The notes under the pieces were generated by a model. That model was not told where the DNA came from. It did not search any database and saw nothing but the letters and a program-made list of their open reading frames with translations. Positions 7,912-16,980 of a stretch of 33,114 nucleotides of DNA are shown here, piece by piece. The number at the start of each line of letters is the position of its first letter. Position 1 is the stretch's first letter. The DNA comes from Arcobacter sp. EP1 (lineage in GTDB: Bacteria > Campylobacterota > Campylobacteria > Campylobacterales > Arcobacteraceae), in NCBI GenBank assembly GCA_001655195.1, contig LPNY01000132.1:4492-37605 (forward strand), read 5' to 3'. Both the position numbers and the translations under genes were made by a program.

Positions 7912-9246
7912 ATGAAAAAAGTTTTGTTAGCATTTGTTTTAGGTGCATTAGGCTTTACATTAAGCTCAATGGTATTTAGTATTCAACATGCAACGCTAAT
8001 AGGACTAATTGTTTTTCTCGTTACTCTTTGGACGAATGAAGGGCTACCTTTAGGGGTAGTCTCTTTACTGCCTATTATTCTTTTCCCTTCTTTTGATATT
8101 TTAACAACAAATGCAACAACGGCTAATTATTCAAAGACAATTGTCTTTTTGTTTTTAGGTGGTTTTATGTTAGCTATTGCAACACAAAAAACTGATTTAC
8201 ACAAAATTATTTCCAATAGATTATTAAAAGTTTTTCCCAATACTCCACGGGGAATACTTTTTTCTTTGGCGATAACATCCGCATTTTTGAGTTCCCTTTT
8301 ATCCAATACTACAACAGCATTATTACTCATCCCTATTGCTATGTTTTTAACAGACCAAAGTAGTTTAAAGTTACGATTTGTTTTAGCCATTGCTTACGGT
8401 GCAAGTATTGGTGGAATTATTACTCCTATTGGAACACCTCCTAATCTTATTCTTCTTGGTTTTTTTGAAGATAATGCCATTGAAAGTATCTCTTTTATTA
8501 AATGGATTGTCTTAACGGCACCTTTAGCAATGGTGATGTTAATCATAATTCCTTATATTCTATCTCTTGGAGTTTCTCATTTAATACTAGAAAAACAAAT
8601 TGATGCTTCATCAACTATAACTGGCGATCAACAAAGGTTATTATGGATATTAGGTGCGCTTGTTATTGTATTGCTTTTCAACTCAAAAATAGAGCCATTT
8701 TATAGTGGCTTAGGCTTAAATGAAAAAGGAATACTTTTAGCCTTTGGTCTTTTAATGTTTGTTCCTAAAATTGGTTTTTTAACATGGGAAGATACTAAAA
8801 AAATTCCTTATGAGATTATCTTTTTATTTGGGGCAGGGTTTTCTATTGCAAAAGCCTTCTCTTCTACAGGGTTAGCCGAAGTTATTGCTCAAAATTTACT
8901 TTCATTATCCCTATTGCCTCCAATATTACTTATTTTACTAGTGGCGGCAATGATTACCTTTACAACGGAGATTACCTCTAATACTGCATTGATTTCTATT
9001 GCTTTACCTATTATTTATTCACTGGGACAGAGTTCTTCCATCGATACAAATTTAGTTATATTTGTGGCAACAATTTGTGCTTCTTATGCTTTTATGTTGC
9101 CAATAGCCACTCCTCCTAATGCTATTGCTATGAGTAGTGGTGTTGTTCGAGTTAAAGATATGGCTAAGTATGGATTTTTCTTTAATCTTATTGGAATTAC
9201 AGCTATCACTATCATTGCTTTACTCTATTGGCAGTATTACTTATAA
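7912..9246 (+). CDS. DASS/SLC13-type anion:sodium symporter
   Basis: 444 residues, almost entirely hydrophobic with about eleven to twelve membrane segments. The two helix-break motifs of the divalent anion symporter family are visible: LLSNTTTALLLIPIA in the first half and ITSNTALISIALPI in the second. Each is followed by a GTPPN- or ATPPN-type loop (IGTPPNLI and IATPPNAIAM). This duplication is typical of the CitT/NaDC fold. Likely substrates are di- or tricarboxylates such as succinate, fumarate or malate, taken up with sodium. The ATG has AAGGA five bases upstream. It may be read through from mog or have its own control at the preceding dyad. Substrate identity is a family inference. Confidence 0.85.
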   Translation: MKKVLLAFVLGALGFTLSSMVFSIQHATLIGLIVFLVTLWTNEGLPLGVVSLLPIILFPSFDILTTNATTANYSKTIVFLFLGGFMLAIATQKTDLHKIISNRLLKVFPNTPRGILFSLAITSAFLSSLLSNTTTALLLIPIAMFLTDQSSLKLRFVLAIAYGASIGGIITPIGTPPNLILLGFFEDNAIESISFIKWIVLTAPLAMVMLIIIPYILSLGVSHLILEKQIDASSTITGDQQRLLWILGALVIVLLFNSKIEPFYSGLGLNEKGILLAFGLLMFVPKIGFLTWEDTKKIPYEIIFLFGAGFSIAKAFSSTGLAEVIAQNLLSLSLLPPILLILLVAAMITFTTEITSNTALISIALPIIYSLGQSSSIDTNLVIFVATICASYAFMLPIATPPNAIAMSSGVVRVKDMAKYGFFFNLIGITAITIIALLYWQYYL

Positions 9247-9262
9247 TTAACTCATAATTGGT

Positions 9263-9268
9263 TATAAT
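9263..9268 (+). promoter_or_regulatory. -10 box directly abutting the mutS2 start codon
   Basis: TATAAT in the context GGTTATAATCCGCGA ends six bases before the mutS2 ATG at 9275. Normal spacing would place the transcription start on the A of that ATG, which implies a leaderless mRNA. No Shine-Dalgarno is present upstream of the start codon. Confidence 0.45.
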
Positions 9269-9274
9269 CCGCGA

Positions 9275-11476
9275 ATGCAAGAGATATTTAATAAATTAGA
9301 TTTAGAAGATTATATAACCAGTTTCCAAACCCTATTTTCTCGTCACAAAGAGATTATTCTTGAGGGTGACATTAATTTACACTATAAATTAATTAAAGAG
9401 TTAGAGAGTTATAACTTTAAAGAACCACCAAAAGTGGAAAGCTTAGACTCCTCATTAGTTCATTTACAAAAACAGGGTATTTTACGAATAGAGGATATTT
9501 ACGAATTCTCTAAAATTATACGTTACTTTAACTACTTAAAACGATTTAGTTTTGAGGGTAAACTCCTTGAATGGTTTGATAAAATCATTATTCCTGAAGA
9601 TATTCAAAAAATTGAATCCTATTTTGATGATAGGGGTGATCTAAAAGAGGGTATTGATGAGGACTTGGATTTAGTTAAACAAGCAATCTATAAAAATAAA
9701 GACTCCATTAAACAATCACTTTATAAATCAATCAATAATAATAAACTGAGAAGTTATCTTGTTGATTCACAAGTACACTACATCAATGGAGAAGAGACAC
9801 TGCTTGTACGTGGTGGATTTAATCATGTCATTAAAGCAACGGTTGTAAACCGTTCTAACTCAGGCTTTTTCTACGTGCTACCACATAGTATTAGTGAACT
9901 AAAACAAAAACAGAGTGATTTAAAAAATAAACAAGAAGAGATTTTACGAAAACTGTGTAAAAGTATCTCTTCTATTTTTGAAAAAAACTTAATGTTCTTA
10001 AAGTACATCAATAAAGAGTTTGATCGATTTGATCACTACCAAGCACGACTCTTTTTTGCTAAAAGCGGGGATAAGAATTTTATTATTCCTTCTAAAAGTG
10101 GTAAAAATAAACTGGTTGATTTTGTTCATCCAGCACTTCATGATGCTAAACCTATCTCTATTGATTTTAGTAAATCTGTTGTTATGATAACAGGAGTAAA
10201 TGCAGGGGGTAAAACAATGATGTTGAAATCTGCTTTATCTTCAGTACTTCTATCAAAACATTTGATTCCCTTTAAAGCTGATAAAAGCTCATCACTAGGA
10301 AATTTTAAAAATGTATTAGCCGTGTTAGATGACCCACAAAGTGTTAAAAATGATATTTCAACCTTTGCTGGAAGAATGGTTGAATTCTCAAAGCTTTTTA
10401 GTAAAAAGAACGTCATTGTTGGAGTGGATGAGATTGAGTTAGGAACAGATTCAGATGAAGCAGCAAGTCTATTTAAAGTAATCATCGAAGAGTTAATCAA
10501 AAAAGATATTAAAGTTATTATTACAACTCACCATAAAAGACTGGCTGCTTTAATGGCATCTAATGATGAAGTAGAACTGGTAGCAGCTCTTTATGATGAA
10601 GCTAACCAAAAACCAACCTATGATTTTTTGCAAGGAACTATTGGAAAGTCTTATGCTTTTGAAACTGCTGAACGTTATGGAATTCCCAAAAACGTTATCA
10701 AACATGCAAAAGAGGTTTATGGAGATGACCAAGATAGGTTAAATGAGCTTATTGAGCGAAGCAGTGAGTTAGAAAGAGAATATAAACTGAAACTTGAACT
10801 TCTTGATAGAGAGATTGATGAACACCAGCGGTTAAATCGAAACCTAAAAGAAGAAAAAGAGAATTTAGATGACCATATTTATACAGAAAAATCAAAACTT
10901 CATCGAGAGTATAAAGATGCAACAAAAGATGCACGAGAAGCAATAAAAGCAAAAATATCACGAGAGTCCCACCAACTACTCAATGTTGCACACAAAAAAG
11001 TTAAAGAGATTAAAACAGATAAAGTACAAGAGGTTGTTGCATTTAAAGTGGGTGATAGAATTAAATATAACTCATCAAAAGGTGAGATTATCTCTATCAA
11101 GGGTAAAAAAGCGTTTATTGAAAATGATATGGGGATGCGATTACAAGTTAAACTGAGTGATTTAAAACCTAGCGGTAACCCTGTTAAAGTTAAAGTACAA
11201 CAAAAAACAACCGTAACAGTACAAAAGCCAGATTCTGGACATGTAAGTTTAGATTTACATGGTCAAAGAGCTGATGAAGCTATTGATAATCTTGATAAGT
11301 TTTTATCAGACTCTTTAATTGCAGGATTTGATGAAGTCCTAGTCTATCACGGAATTGGTACAGGGAAACTCTCCTATGCTGTAAAGAAGTTTTTGGATTC
11401 TCATCCAAAAGTTAGAGGCTATGATGATGCTCATCCTAGCCAAGGTGGATTTGGTGCAAAGGTGATTAAACTTTAA
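9275..11476 (+). CDS. mutS2: MutS2 endonuclease / ribosome-rescue ATPase
   Basis: 733 residues with MutS2 order: an N-terminal clamp and lever region, an ABC-type ATPase, a long coiled coil (about 490-580), a KOW-like linker, and a C-terminal Smr domain. Walker A is GVNAGGKT (about 307-314) and the Walker B region is GVDEIELGTDSDE (Asp385, Glu386). The Smr domain starts near SLDLHG (His662) and contains HGIGTGKL. MutS2 is known to suppress homologous recombination and, in some bacteria, to split collided ribosomes. Both roles use the Smr nuclease. Here the LDLH form of Smr is intact. The gene stands alone, with a promoter that abuts the start codon. Confidence 0.92.
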   Translation: MQEIFNKLDLEDYITSFQTLFSRHKEIILEGDINLHYKLIKELESYNFKEPPKVESLDSSLVHLQKQGILRIEDIYEFSKIIRYFNYLKRFSFEGKLLEWFDKIIIPEDIQKIESYFDDRGDLKEGIDEDLDLVKQAIYKNKDSIKQSLYKSINNNKLRSYLVDSQVHYINGEETLLVRGGFNHVIKATVVNRSNSGFFYVLPHSISELKQKQSDLKNKQEEILRKLCKSISSIFEKNLMFLKYINKEFDRFDHYQARLFFAKSGDKNFIIPSKSGKNKLVDFVHPALHDAKPISIDFSKSVVMITGVNAGGKTMMLKSALSSVLLSKHLIPFKADKSSSLGNFKNVLAVLDDPQSVKNDISTFAGRMVEFSKLFSKKNVIVGVDEIELGTDSDEAASLFKVIIEELIKKDIKVIITTHHKRLAALMASNDEVELVAALYDEANQKPTYDFLQGTIGKSYAFETAERYGIPKNVIKHAKEVYGDDQDRLNELIERSSELEREYKLKLELLDREIDEHQRLNRNLKEEKENLDDHIYTEKSKLHREYKDATKDAREAIKAKISRESHQLLNVAHKKVKEIKTDKVQEVVAFKVGDRIKYNSSKGEIISIKGKKAFIENDMGMRLQVKLSDLKPSGNPVKVKVQQKTTVTVQKPDSGHVSLDLHGQRADEAIDNLDKFLSDSLIAGFDEVLVYHGIGTGKLSYAVKKFLDSHPKVRGYDDAHPSQGGFGAKVIKL

Positions 11477-11529
11477 TCTGCTCAATGGCATAATAGTTTG
11501 AATGTTTTATTATTTAACAAAGGACTATT

Positions 11530-12357
11530 ATGCAACAAGAATTAGAATCTATACAAAAAGTCTATAATCTTCTCATTGAATTTTTTATGAATTATAGTTT
11601 TCAGCTCGTTGGAGCTGTTATTATTATTCTCTTAGGATTTTACGTTGGTAAAAAAGTTGCCACCGCAGTTGGGAATCTTTGTACCAGACATGAACTAGAT
11701 GTGACGCTAACTAAATTTATAGTTGCCATTGTAAAGTTTGGTGTTATCATTGGTGCTTCTATTGTAGCTATTGGAAAGCTAGGTATTACTATCACTCCAT
11801 TTATTGCCGGTATTGGTGCTGCTTCACTTGGTGCTGGTTTGGCATTGCAAGGGACTTTGTCAAACTACGGCGCAGGTATTGCTATCATTGTTACACGACC
11901 TTTTATTGTAGGAAATACAATATCAGTAAAAGATATATTTGGAATAGTTGAAGAGATACGTTTAGGTTACACTATTCTTCTAACAGAAGATGGTGAACAA
12001 ATTACAATCCCAAATAAATATATTGTTGGAGAAGTGATTGTTAACTCTTTTGAGTACCGTATTGTTGAAGCAACAGTTGGTGTTGCTTATGATAGCGATG
12101 TGGATAGAGCAATCAGCGTGATACTTAATAAAATTGAGAGTTTTAGTGATGTTATTTCGCAAAAAGCGAAACCTCAAGTGGGTATTAAAGAGTTTGCTGA
12201 CTCTTCTGTGAATATCGAGTACCGTTACTGGGCAAAAACTGATATCTATTTTGAGACACAATACAAAATTAATTATGCCATTTTTGCAACGTTAAAAGAG
12301 AATAATATTGAGATTCCATTTCCAATTAGAACGGTACATTTACACCAAGAATCATAA
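11530..12357 (+). CDS. Small-conductance mechanosensitive channel, MscS type
   Basis: 275 residues, close to the classical MscS length. Three membrane helices lie at about 19-41, 62-82 and 88-120. The last contains the glycine/alanine-rich pore helix GAASLGAGLALQGTLSNYGAG and then RPFIVGNTI, the start of the beta domain. It should gate on membrane tension and release solutes during hypo-osmotic shock. AAAGGA precedes the ATG. It differs greatly from the long MscS-type protein at 2431, so the window encodes two channels of different size classes. A strong terminator follows. Confidence 0.93.
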   Translation: MQQELESIQKVYNLLIEFFMNYSFQLVGAVIIILLGFYVGKKVATAVGNLCTRHELDVTLTKFIVAIVKFGVIIGASIVAIGKLGITITPFIAGIGAASLGAGLALQGTLSNYGAGIAIIVTRPFIVGNTISVKDIFGIVEEIRLGYTILLTEDGEQITIPNKYIVGEVIVNSFEYRIVEATVGVAYDSDVDRAISVILNKIESFSDVISQKAKPQVGIKEFADSSVNIEYRYWAKTDIYFETQYKINYAIFATLKENNIEIPFPIRTVHLHQES

Positions 12358-12378
12358 AAAAATAATGATAATAACAGA

Positions 12379-12411
12379 GTAACAAGTAGTTTGGATTACT
12401 TGTTACTTTTT
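12379..12411 (+). terminator. Intrinsic terminator after mscS
   Basis: GTAACAAGTA and TACTTGTTAC form a perfect 10-base stem with an 8-base loop, followed by TTTTT. The T-run is on the plus strand, so it mainly stops mscS transcription. The right arm covers the stop codon (12403-12405) of the opposing DUF748 gene, so the two convergent genes share the structure. Confidence 0.85.
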
Positions 12412-15288
12412 AACTGATACCTCTAAATTATAAGGTACCCATTTTAGTTTTTTATCACTCATCTCTTGAGTCTTTTCATCTATTACTAATCGCTCTTTTT
12501 TGATATTATGTTGTGTAGTAACATAGTTAACAATCTCTTGGACTCGTTGTTGGCTCAAGCTTTTTAACTGCTCTTTTGTAATAGATTGTTTTTCAACTAA
12601 ACTATTTTTTAGATGCTGTACATAATCATCAACAAGTAACTCTTTTTTCTTCTTATCTTGAAAACCTTTTTTAACCTCTTCTAGGGCAGTCATCTTTTCA
12701 TAACTGTTATAGATGTTTTCTAGAGCAGTTAAATAGGTATCCTCTTTATCTTTGATCTTTTTTTGTTCTTCTTGAACTAAGAGATTGAGTTTTTCAAGTT
12801 GTAGCGCATTTTTATCAGTCATAATATGATAAGCTGGTTTGATTTTTAACGCAATATTGGGTCTTTTTTGAAAGACTTTTGCAAGATTATCTAACACCTC
12901 TTTTTCACTAGCAATAAGCTCTTTTTTTCCAAAAGGAAAATCAATACTTTTAATTTCATCCGCTTCAATTCCTAACAGAGATGCTAAAAAGCTAAATGGT
13001 GAAGTGACTGCTTTGATAATCAAATTGGTAAAAGCTTTCCAAACTATAGGTGCAACAGAAAACTGTGGACTGTCCAAATCTCCTGTAATAGGTAACTCTA
13101 AGTCTATGACTCCATTACTGTCTTCCATGAGTGCAATACCAAGTTCTAGTGGCAAAGATAAGGCATCAGAACTTTCTACTTTCTTTCCTAGTTTAATATC
13201 CGTAATAATAATAGAGTTTGTGGCATTTAGGTTTGAGCGTTTAATATTGTAATTAAGATTTAAATCTAACTTTCCAGCTTCTAGTTCTCTTCCTACAAAT
13301 TTCCCACTATAGGGGGTGAAGTTTTTGATGGCAATATTTTTAAAAATCATATTAACATCAGTAAGATTTTTAATATTCTCAGGATCAACTAAACCAGTTA
13401 TTTTTGTATAACCATATTTGTCAACTTGACCTTCTATTTTTAAATCAGTTGGTTGTGAACTGCTACTTTTAAAAGAGGAGAAATCACCGTTAAGTTTAGT
13501 AATATTGGTTTTAAAAGGAATAGGTAGGTTTTTATCTTCAAAAATGAGTTGTGCATTTTTAATTTTGATAGGGCCAATGTCCATTTTGATTTTTTTATTA
13601 TCACTGGTTTTAGCCGATTTTTTGGCTACAACTGTTTGCGCTTTCTGTGTCTCTTTAGATATTTCTTTAGGTTTCTTTTTAACAACAATACTAATTTGAG
13701 GTCTATTAATTGAAGATGATTTTACAGCTAGCTTTGATTGTGTATTGACAATATCATTGATATTTATATTGAGTCTTTTAGCAATAATTTGAATCTCTTT
13801 ATTATTGAGTATTGTTAACGGTTGATTTAAAAGAACTCTTTTTAGATGAATTTTGTTCTCTTTTTTTGAGAGTTTTTGTAAGCTCACAGCCAGTTTTTTA
13901 GTAACTATTTTGGTGTTACTTTTCTTTTCTTTCAGTGAAATAGAACCACTGTTTAAATCAATATTTGGAATAGTTATATCACTTTTATCTACGGATAAAT
14001 TATTGAGTTTTATTGAGAGCGGTTTAATAGAAATAGTGTTTTGTTTATCTTTAAAACTAATTAAATTTGAACCAATTTTGATAGCATTTATATTGCTTTT
14101 TTCTCCACTGTTTTTTATAGTTTCTAAATGAATATTTGTATTTTTTAAAGCTAGTTTTTGTTTTTCTTTTGCATTACTATAGGTAGAGTCAAGATTATTG
14201 ATATTCAATTTGTTTATGGATAAATCCCATATTTTGCTATCATTTTCTTGTATATTAACTTCTTTTTTACTATTTTTAGATGGATTAGATTTTATTAGAT
14301 TTGCAAGATTTATTTGTCCATTTGGCAACATCTCTACCTGTGCAAAAGGGTTGTTTAAATTTATAGAATCCAGTGTTATTTTTTGCTCTGGATAGAGTAG
14401 GCTAATATTGTTGATTTCAAATTGTTTGAATCCTGCAATCTGTTTTTTCTTTTGCGTTATATTAAACTCTTTGATAAGGAAATTTCCATTATCTATTTTG
14501 ATTTTTAGAGCATTTTTATTGGTGACTTGAAATCCAAAATTTAAATCAATGATAGCATTACTTGGTGTGAAATTTAACATCTCTTTTTTTAATCCCACAA
14601 AGTCTTGTGATTGTAGATTTTTTAAAGAGAGATTCCCATACATCTTTAATGGTTCTAGTTGAAATCCACCATCAATATTTAGTTGGGTATGTTTATTTAT
14701 TTGCAATCTTAATTTATGAGAAGCCAAGGTTTGATTGTAGGTTCCTAAATCGTAAAAGACATAACTCAAGTTATTAATAGAGAAATTTTCAGATGAATTT
14801 TCTGAGTCAATTTTAATATTAATGGTTGCATTATCTAACACAGTTTTAGCAACTTTAAATGCAATAACAGGGGTATTGTTAGGAGTTGGTTCTGTTTTTT
14901 CTTTTTGAGTAGTTTCTGGTTTGAGAAGTTTCGCTAGATTAATTGTGCCATCTTTTAGAATATTGAGATTGACTGTTGGTTGATTTAATTCAACTTTTTT
15001 AAAATGGATATGCTGTTTTTCTAAAGATTTTATTAATGAGAAATCAACATATAATCGTTTGAACTCAATAAGTCTTTTTTCTTTTTCTGCTAGAGCTAAA
15101 TTATGAATAGTAAATTTAAACAAAAAAGGATTAAATTCAATTTTTTCAATGGTTGCTGTTGGAATGATACGCTGGTTAATCTGTTTTTCTAATTGTGATT
15201 GAAGAATAAGTGGTAGAATTAAAAAACCTAAAATTGCATAAAGTGCAATAACTGATGAGGCGATGATTAAAAGTCTGTTTTTTTTCAT
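12403..15288 (-). CDS. DUF748 / AsmA-like envelope protein
   Basis: About 961 residues. One N-terminal membrane helix (roughly residues 5-26) is followed by a very long, low-complexity, beta-strand-rich region with repeated short units such as LKNL, INLANLLK and DLNL. Near the C-terminus is a helical stretch and a region resembling the DUF748 tail (RPNIALKIKP, then many charged residues). Proteins of this type (AsmA, TamB, YhdP, DUF748) are anchored in the inner membrane and span the periplasm; several move phospholipids to the outer membrane. That role is a family-level inference. I chose ATG 15288 because AAAGGA lies just upstream; an ATG ten codons earlier has no such site. Transcribed away from dapE. 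Confidence 0.8.
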   Translation of the reverse strand: MKKNRLLIIASSVIALYAILGFLILPLILQSQLEKQINQRIIPTATIEKIEFNPFLFKFTIHNLALAEKEKRLIEFKRLYVDFSLIKSLEKQHIHFKKVELNQPTVNLNILKDGTINLAKLLKPETTQKEKTEPTPNNTPVIAFKVAKTVLDNATINIKIDSENSSENFSINNLSYVFYDLGTYNQTLASHKLRLQINKHTQLNIDGGFQLEPLKMYGNLSLKNLQSQDFVGLKKEMLNFTPSNAIIDLNFGFQVTNKNALKIKIDNGNFLIKEFNITQKKKQIAGFKQFEINNISLLYPEQKITLDSINLNNPFAQVEMLPNGQINLANLIKSNPSKNSKKEVNIQENDSKIWDLSINKLNINNLDSTYSNAKEKQKLALKNTNIHLETIKNSGEKSNINAIKIGSNLISFKDKQNTISIKPLSIKLNNLSVDKSDITIPNIDLNSGSISLKEKKSNTKIVTKKLAVSLQKLSKKENKIHLKRVLLNQPLTILNNKEIQIIAKRLNININDIVNTQSKLAVKSSSINRPQISIVVKKKPKEISKETQKAQTVVAKKSAKTSDNKKIKMDIGPIKIKNAQLIFEDKNLPIPFKTNITKLNGDFSSFKSSSSQPTDLKIEGQVDKYGYTKITGLVDPENIKNLTDVNMIFKNIAIKNFTPYSGKFVGRELEAGKLDLNLNYNIKRSNLNATNSIIITDIKLGKKVESSDALSLPLELGIALMEDSNGVIDLELPITGDLDSPQFSVAPIVWKAFTNLIIKAVTSPFSFLASLLGIEADEIKSIDFPFGKKELIASEKEVLDNLAKVFQKRPNIALKIKPAYHIMTDKNALQLEKLNLLVQEEQKKIKDKEDTYLTALENIYNSYEKMTALEEVKKGFQDKKKKELLVDDYVQHLKNSLVEKQSITKEQLKSLSQQRVQEIVNYVTTQHNIKKERLVIDEKTQEMSDKKLKWVPYNLEVSVKK

Positions 15289-15316
15289 AACATATCCTTT
15301 GGAGGAGTCTTTTATC

Positions 15317-15322
15317 ATTATA
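15317..15322 (-). promoter_or_regulatory. Probable -10 box for the DUF748 gene
   Basis: On the minus strand this reads TATAAT in the context TTTTTTGATATAATGATAAAAG, about 30 bases before the chosen start at 15288. The gap between this gene and dapE therefore holds divergent promoters. Confidence 0.5.
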
Positions 15323-15401
15323 TCAAAAAATCATAAAGCTGTACTTGCAGGATTTAATCAGCAATTTGATAAAATCCCATCATAAAAATATAGGAAACTT
15401 T

Positions 15402-16502
15402 ATGACAGTTATAGAATTATTCCAGAAGTTATTACGATATGAGTCTATCACTCCTAATGATGCAGGGGCATTTGAGTTTATAGAAGAGTATTTAGGTGAC
15501 GAATGGACATGTATAAATATAGATAGAGAAGATACAAAAAATAGATTTTATTATAAAAAGTTTAATAATAAAGCTCAACATCTCTGTTTTGCAGGGCATA
15601 TTGATGTGGTTCCTCCAGGTGAGGGTTGGCATGTTGATCCTTTTGCTGCTGATATTATTGATGGTGTTATTACTGCTCGTGGAACACAAGATATGAAAAG
15701 TGGTGATGCTGCATTTTTATATGCGTGTAAACATGCGAAAAACTTTGATGGGATGCTTTCAATCTTAATGACAAGTGACGAAGAGGGTGAAGGTACCTTT
15801 GGAACCATAAAAGCTTTGGAGTATTTGAAAGAACATAATATGATACCTCAATACGCAGTAGTTGCAGAACCTACATGTGAAGATGTTTTTGGTGACGCAA
15901 TTAAAGTAGGGCGACGTGGTAGTATCAATGGATACATAACACTACAGGGAAAACAAGGGCATGCAGCTTATCCAGAAAAGTGTATCAACCCAGTTCATCA
16001 AATTGCACCAATTTTAGGTGAAATTGCTGGATATAATTTAGATAATGGTGATGAATATTTTACTCCAAGTAAATTAGTTGTGACTGATATTAGGGGTGGT
16101 ATGGAAGTTACCAATGTAACTCCTGACAATCTTAAAATTATGTTTAATGTAAGAAACTCTACAAATACTGTGCGAGGGGATGTAGAAGCCTTTATTCATA
16201 AGAAATTAGAAGGTTTAACTTATGATTTTAGAACAACTCAAGGTTCATTTCCATTTGTAACCAATAAAGAGTCAAAAGTGGTACGTGCAATGGAGACATC
16301 TATTGAAAAAGTGCTCAATATCAAAACAAAACACTCCACTGCTGGTGGAACATCTGATGCGCGATATTTTGGTTCATTTGGTATTGAAGCAATTGAGTTT
16401 GGTGTTATTAATGATACAATTCATAGTGTAGGTGAGCGAACAACTGTTAAAGAAGTAGAAGGTTTAACGGATGTTTTTGAAGATTTAATTAAAAATTTCT
16501 AA
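15402..16502 (+). CDS. dapE: Succinyl-diaminopimelate desuccinylase DapE
   Basis: DapE hydrolyses N-succinyl-LL-2,6-diaminopimelate to LL-diaminopimelate and succinate, supplying lysine and peptidoglycan. The 366-residue protein shows M20-family zinc ligands and catalytic residues: His66 and Asp68 in GHIDVVPPG, Asp97 in RGTQDMKSGD, the Glu pair in SDEEGEG (about 127-128), and the late HSTAGGTSDAR and IHSVGE motifs. The specific GHxDVVPPG and RGxxDMKxG forms fit DapE rather than ArgE. I chose ATG 15402 because AGGA at 15392-15395 is well placed. A longer frame from 15345 lacks a ribosome site. It is followed nine bases later by a small GyrI-like gene. Confidence 0.92.
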   Translation: MTVIELFQKLLRYESITPNDAGAFEFIEEYLGDEWTCINIDREDTKNRFYYKKFNNKAQHLCFAGHIDVVPPGEGWHVDPFAADIIDGVITARGTQDMKSGDAAFLYACKHAKNFDGMLSILMTSDEEGEGTFGTIKALEYLKEHNMIPQYAVVAEPTCEDVFGDAIKVGRRGSINGYITLQGKQGHAAYPEKCINPVHQIAPILGEIAGYNLDNGDEYFTPSKLVVTDIRGGMEVTNVTPDNLKIMFNVRNSTNTVRGDVEAFIHKKLEGLTYDFRTTQGSFPFVTNKESKVVRAMETSIEKVLNIKTKHSTAGGTSDARYFGSFGIEAIEFGVINDTIHSVGERTTVKEVEGLTDVFEDLIKNF

Positions 16503-16511
16503 AGGAATAAT

Positions 16512-16958
16512 GTGAAAGTTGCAATTGTAAAAAAGTTATATCTATCAGGTTTGAGTGTTATAACCAATAATAAAAATGAACAAAATGAAGAGAGTGCAAA
16601 AATAATGCAACTTTGGGATGATTATGAAACATCAGGTACTTATGGAAAAACATTTAATAAAAATCTAAATTCTGCAATGTACTGTTTTTATTCAGATTAT
16701 GAATCTGATGTCAACGGTGATTATAAAGCAACGGTTGCAGTAGAAGTAACAAAACCTAAAAAAGCTGTTGTTATTGAAGATGAAAGATACTTAGTCTTTT
16801 CAAAAAAAGGTGAACTGCCTGAAATTGTTTTAGAGTGTTGGAAAGAAATCGGGGATTACTTTGATAATGAACCCTCATATGAAAGAGCCTACAAAGTTGA
16901 CTTTGAAAAATACAGTAAAGAGAATGAAATAGAGATTTACGTCTCAATTAAAAGATAG
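16512..16958 (+). CDS. Small GyrI-like / effector-binding domain protein
   Basis: 148 residues, no membrane segment. The alternation of strands and helices, with motifs such as LWDDYETSG early, AMYCFYSDYESDVNGDYKA in the middle and YEIYVSI-like ending, resembles the GyrI / AraC-effector-binding fold (SOUL-like). These either bind small molecules and drugs or protect gyrase. No DNA-binding domain is attached. The start is GTG at 16512, because the overlapping ATG at 16510 is followed at once by TGA; AAAGGA at 16501-16506 fits. It is co-directional with dapE and only nine bases away, so probably co-transcribed. Ligand unknown. Confidence 0.6.
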   Translation: MKVAIVKKLYLSGLSVITNNKNEQNEESAKIMQLWDDYETSGTYGKTFNKNLNSAMYCFYSDYESDVNGDYKATVAVEVTKPKKAVVIEDERYLVFSKKGELPEIVLECWKEIGDYFDNEPSYERAYKVDFEKYSKENEIEIYVSIKR

Positions 16959-16980
16959 CTAGATATTATTGAGTTTAAAC

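Noticed and set aside
13004-14395. Several plus-strand open frames opposite the DUF748 gene
   Set aside because: They are hydrophobic shadows of a lysine/asparagine-rich gene on the minus strand, with no ribosome sites or domains.
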